This document shows, in pieces, positions 59,525-64,000 of a DNA stretch of 64,000 bases. Position numbers and translations under genes: made by a program. The stretch comes from Lobosporangium transversale (lineage: Eukaryota > Mortierellomycota > Mortierellomycetes > Mortierellales > Mortierellaceae). Where the stretch lies: assembly GCF_002105155.1 (NCBI RefSeq), contig NW_019028986.1:816501-880500 (forward strand). Direction: 5' to 3'. Within the stretch, counting starts at the first letter, position 1, and each line of letters begins with the position of its first letter. The notes beneath the pieces were generated by a model, which did no database searches, was not told where the DNA came from, and was given only the letters and a program-made list of their open reading frames with translations.

Positions 59525-62500
59525 TTAAGTGTTCTTACGGAGGATAGTTCGCATATTCCATTTGCGGCTACTTGGGCTAGAGACATGATCGGGGCTAGAG
59601 GCTAAGGTCTCTGCAATGTTAGAGACTTCTTTCCAAAGAGGCTTCATCTCGTAAGGCATACGGATAACATCATCGTCACCATCGTCATTGTTGTCGCGGT
59701 GGTGATCGCCGCTGCCAGGCTTGTCATCTCCAATAATGCCACTAATCCTTCTGTACCAACCATCAGCTTGTTCGGCCACAATAGCCTTGGCTAAAGCTTT
59801 TCGTTTAGTCTGACCTGCCTCACCTGTCCAACTTTCAAGCAATCGAAGGACCATCTGCTTACGCTCCTCTTTTCTCTTGGCAACGCTTGCAGTCTGAGCT
59901 GCAGTTGCATGTTGAAGTTCCTGCTGATGTTGAGCTGACAATGATGATGACGAAGAAGAGGAAGAAGGAGAATCATTCTTCAAAGCCTTTGATGCCCAAC
60001 GGATAGCATCCTTGATATTTTGTTCATCATTAATGAACAAATCATTCTCAAGCATCCACTGAAGGGACTTGATTCTTCCAAAGAAAGCTGCATATGCCAA
60101 TGCTGTGCCATGAGGATAGACATCTTTAGAACTCTTGACCCGAGTATCTGCACCTCTGGAATATAATTCTTGAACCATCAATAAACAGTCACGCCCAGCC
60201 ATTAATCGCATCAGACTCGTCTCTTTCCAATGATTCTTGGCATCCACTTGAGCACCCCTATCCAAAAGGAAACGCATTGCTTGCAAAACATCCCGTTCAT
60301 TGGCCTCCAATTCTTGCGCAGAGATTACATTCATCATCAGCAATCGCCATGTATCATCTTGTGTGTTGAGTAAACCACCTTCTTCACAAAGGACATGAAG
60401 TGGGGTTCGTTTGTAGAACGAATCTGCACAATGAACTTGAGCACCTCGTTGATTGACCAAATATTCGATCAGCTCATAGGGTTGACTAGATGCACAGGCA
60501 CTACTGAGGATAGACCGACCATCGAATTTCCAAGGAGTGTTGATTAATCCAGGCTCCTTATCCAGATGATATTTAACTAAACTCAAATTGCCCTTCTTGG
60601 CACACTGCCATACATTCTCCAATCCACCAGCCTTGGTACTGTTCATGAGACGGCCACCAGTGCCCATACTACTGCTACCACTCATGCCACTTAGCATTGT
60701 GGAACGAGATTGCATTGAAGATGTAGCTGAAGGTGCCATAGTGGACATGGTTCCTGCATGAGAGATCATTCCTGTAGATCGAGTCGAAACTGAGGCAAGT
60801 GAGCTAGGTCGATTACGCCGGTCTGGGAGGATAGACCGGAAGGAAGACGACTTGATTGTCGAAATAGCAAACAAGTTGGATTTTGATGATGATAATACTG
60901 GTGCAGACGAATCAAATGATGGTGATACTGTAGGATCTGCTGGCGGTGGAGACGAATCTGAGAATGAGGACGTGGGCGCAATTGCATCATCATTTTCTTC
61001 AACAGGCTCGACTTCTTCAGCGATCGCCTCTGAAATAACTCGATGTGTAGCCGTCTCAGGTGGAGTCAAAGTTGTCGTTGTTGTAATGGTAGTGGTACTG
61101 GCAGTAGCAGTAGCATTAGTGTTAATACCTGAAACCGTTGTCGTAGCCGCTGCGCTTGTTGGAATCGTGAACGTCTCTACATGAACATCCTCAATAGAAT
61201 CAGTCGCTCCCATGTCCTCTGGTACCCCATCATCACCTTGCTGAGAACCTTCGACTGCAGACAAACCTTCCACCTCAGTTTCTACTTGGGGAACTGTAAC
61301 ATCTTGAGCAGTAGAGGATGCTACTGTGGACAAATCTACACCACAAATCTCTTTAAGAAGTGCAGTCATTGCAGCTGTAGGGCGAAGAGGCAAGCGATCC
61401 AAACGTTCATATGAGACAATGGAGCCAGCGTAAAGCAAAGCACTGGTAATCTCCACATTGTTTGTATGAATCGCATAATCCAGAGCTTATGGCACATAAA
61501 AGAAGAAAAAGAAAAAAGGTTAATTCGGAGCACTTCAAATTTCAACTAATGCTCAGACATGTTCATCCCGCTATACGTTTTTTTTTTTTTTTTTTGTTTT
61601 TTGTTGGCTTGTTTGCTTTACCTGTGAGCCCCGAATCATCTTCAATGTCCAGCTCGATACCTTCCTCAACCAAGATGTCGACCCCTGCTCGATATCCCAA
61701 AAGGACTGAATTATGCAGCATGGTTGATCCGTTCAACTGACTCTGGCCAGAGATATCTACAGATGATGGGAACTCTGGGACTCGAGCCAATAAGGTAAAA
61801 TAAGTAGGATTACTGTGACTACCATTGCTATTGCTGTTGCTGTTATTGTTAGTGCTGTTAGATCCGGCTGCATTACCACCAAATCCGTCTCCAAGTCCAC
61901 CACCCATGGTTGTACCATTCTCTTGCTGCTGGATCATAGTTCTTAACATCTGTTCCAATTCTAGCTGTGCTTGTTCATTCGTGAATTCGTACGTCTTTTC
62001 TGATGGTAAGAATTGTCCATTATGATGAATCCAAAGTCGAACAGTCTCTGGTCGAGGATATCGTGGAGTTGTGCACTCGATGTAGAATGGATTGATATCA
62101 ATGACTTTTGCATGATCTCGTCCAAACATTGGAGTCATGCCCCGGACAAAATTCTGTCCGATGATGATCACATGGTTCTCTTGACAAATTGGGCCCTTTT
62201 GAGGCGCCAATGATTTGATCATTGGTGGTTGTCGAACTGAGGGCGTTACATCTCCATCTAATGGTGGAGGAGTCATTGGAGGAGGATGATGTTCATCACG
62301 TCGTTTCTTGACCGGACCTGTGTCATAGCCATTAGTGTTGTTACTATAATGATTTTGAGGTGATCCAGGTGGACTAGAGGTCTTTGCAGGTGAAGGTGGT
62401 CCTCCTCCAGCCGCACTGCCACTTTCGTGTAACGATGGAGATTGCGATTTCCTAAAAAAAAAAAAAATGGTTTCCAATTGGTTAGCGTACGATGCGAGAA

Positions 62501-64000
62501 AGCACTCAAAATTTTTCTGAATCACATGAGTAAAATTAATGCATTTTAAACAGCTTCTCATGTGGTGGGTCAGCAGACAGTGACCACATGTGCTCGCCTT
62601 GCACAAATTTGTTAATTGGTTTTAACCAAGAAATGCTTTGCCGAAAGAAAAAAAAAAGGCGCGTGTCCAACCATTCATTTCGTAGCGCTTTTGCTTTCTT
62701 TTTTTTTTTTTTTTTTTAAAACTTACGAAGTCTTTTCTGCATGTTTGGACATAGATCTAGATCCTTTGTCTCGTCCATGGGAAGCATAGATCTCAACTTC
62801 ATCACTCCGGCCATGATAGATTACCAAGGGTCCAACATGATTAGGGTTTCCACCCATCATACTGGTTAACTCGATTTCAAAACTGAACTTTGTTCCAGGT
62901 CCACGATGATGGGACGTACTGGCACACCAAGCTGAAGCAATCAACTTGATCTGTCCGTTTCGAAGCTGAACCATCCCATTCTCATCAATCATCGGTTTAC
63001 CGTTCACACCCGGATGAAATCTCAAGATCTCTGGGGTCTTGTCTTTACACCGTCCACAGGGTAGAACGGGTCGATGTTCAGGTTCCAAATATGTTGTCAA
63101 TTTCATGGAGAGAACGTCTTCTTCCTGTGCGCTCGTGGGCATTGACATCACCTCAGCCGATCGTTTATTCGAGCCATTCAGTGTGATTCGGCCATTCGGA
63201 TCCGCTCGACAGGGTAAGACAATGTTTTCATTAGGAATACGAAGGTATCGGTACCGTTCTTGATCTTCCTCTGTTAAATGAATGTTCAAATAGAACTGTT
63301 GACCTTTACGGAACTCGCCATCGTCATCTTTCTTGGATGACGTGAATACCTTGAGATGCTTTATGCCTGTGAATTCTACCTCATCCTTGAGAGTAGGAAG
63401 AGAGAAGAAAGAAAGAAAGATAAAGATGAGATATACACGTGTATACATTAAATGATGAGTATACAACACGAAATTGCCTCACTAATATCAATATATTTTT
63501 ACAAACTTACCCGAGAGTTCTCGTCGAAGCTTGTATGGGTAAGAGCCGGTGTCGAATATACGGCTTGTTCCTCAGTATGCGCTGTAGGCTCACTCCATGG
63601 GGCTATTGAATATTAATAAAATATTGAATAAAAGATAAGAAACAAGGATTAATAAATTAAATAATGAAATGTTTGATCATAAAACAGATAAACACACACA
63701 AAAAGGGAAGAGCCGCAAATGAAGAAAAAAAAAGTAGACGTTTTTGTTTTGACGGCCAATGGGCAGAAAAGAATGAATGAATGAATGATATGTGCTCTAC
63801 AATTCGAATATGCATATGTATGAATGCGTGTGTGTTTTTTGCTTGTATATGGGATGGCGTAAACAGATTAAAAGGTGTGAAGTGTTCTTACCCCAGATAA
63901 GTGGATTTTCCACAGGCGAAGTTTTGATTGGCATATCCGGTGAACAGCTCTGTTGTTGAACATATTCTGGGATGTGAAGAGGAGAAGGGGAGCTATTGAA
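59525..64000 (-). CDS. SPT23: SPT23/MGA2-like transcription factor (IPT and ankyrin domains), 5' end outside window
   Basis: Exons visible on the minus strand: 63892-64000 (partial), 63511-63602, 62727-63385, 61622-62451 and 59525-61485, joining in phase for 1,216 residues. An Rel-like N-terminal domain appears (RPVLPCGRCKDKTPEILRF, then FEIELTSMMGG). A basic NLS-like PVKKRR, an IPT/TIG domain at about visible residues 362-445 (KGPICQENHVIIIGQNF; YIECTTPRYP) and two ankyrin blocks follow (about 535-595 and 850-1070). MGA2/SPT23 in yeast are ER-anchored and released by proteasomal processing to induce fatty-acid desaturase OLE1. Here the C-terminus (MRTILRKNT) has no membrane segment. A GTAAGA donor at the very end leaves open an extra small exon, but none with a hydrophobic run was found before RIF1. 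Confidence 0.8.

Overview
The window is nuclear DNA of an early-diverging fungus. The genes are intron-rich with GT-AG introns of about 60-200 bp, and code for fungal or eukaryotic proteins: RIF1, MRT4, an SPT23/MGA2-like factor, GATA and Myb/SANT regulators, UreF and xanthine dehydrogenase. The gene repertoire (Kelch surface protein, LaeA/UMTA-type methyltransferase, fucokinase, glutamine-rich regulators) and the many A/T homopolymers suggest Mucoromycota, most likely a Mortierellaceae relative. That placement is inference. Exon coordinates were worked out by hand from splice signals, reading phase and remembered family sequence; no alignment was run.

Layout. 1-4374: eroded DNA with a gag-like relic. 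4375-5876: Kelch-repeat membrane protein. 6525-8150: Myb/SANT-like DNA-binding protein. 8298-9775 (-): FAM50/XAP5. 9914-11631 (-): MCP1-like membrane protein. 11632-14349: gene relics. 14350-17162: a PD-(D/E)XK nuclease-like gene with an in-frame stop, carrying a 235-bp MITE in an intron. 17163-26565: a 9.4-kb gene desert rich in simple repeats. 26566-30672: SAM-dependent methyltransferase with two introns of about 1.35 kb. 31050-33601 (-): GHMP kinase matching the C-terminal half of L-fucokinase. 35136-37526: two-finger GATA factor with an upstream ORF. 37702-38862: UreF. 39081-40198 (-): MRT4. 40913-45490 and 46163-50740: two tandem xanthine dehydrogenase genes. 50919-52049: Tim17-like membrane protein. 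52879-59252: RIF1. 59525-64000 (-): SPT23/MGA2-like IPT-ankyrin protein, cut by the window edge.

The most interesting part is 35-51 kb. A GATA factor, a urease nickel chaperone and two xanthine dehydrogenases lie together, which suggests purine/urea nitrogen use. The two dehydrogenase copies look identical over about 3 kb, introns included, and differ in coding sequence mainly at three short islands. Those islands fall on the substrate pocket: positions matching bovine Arg880, Phe914, Phe1009 and Thr1010 differ between the copies or from the classical enzyme. The promoters have diverged much more. This looks like paralogues split by substrate specificity while gene conversion homogenises the rest, unless the assembly has collapsed them.
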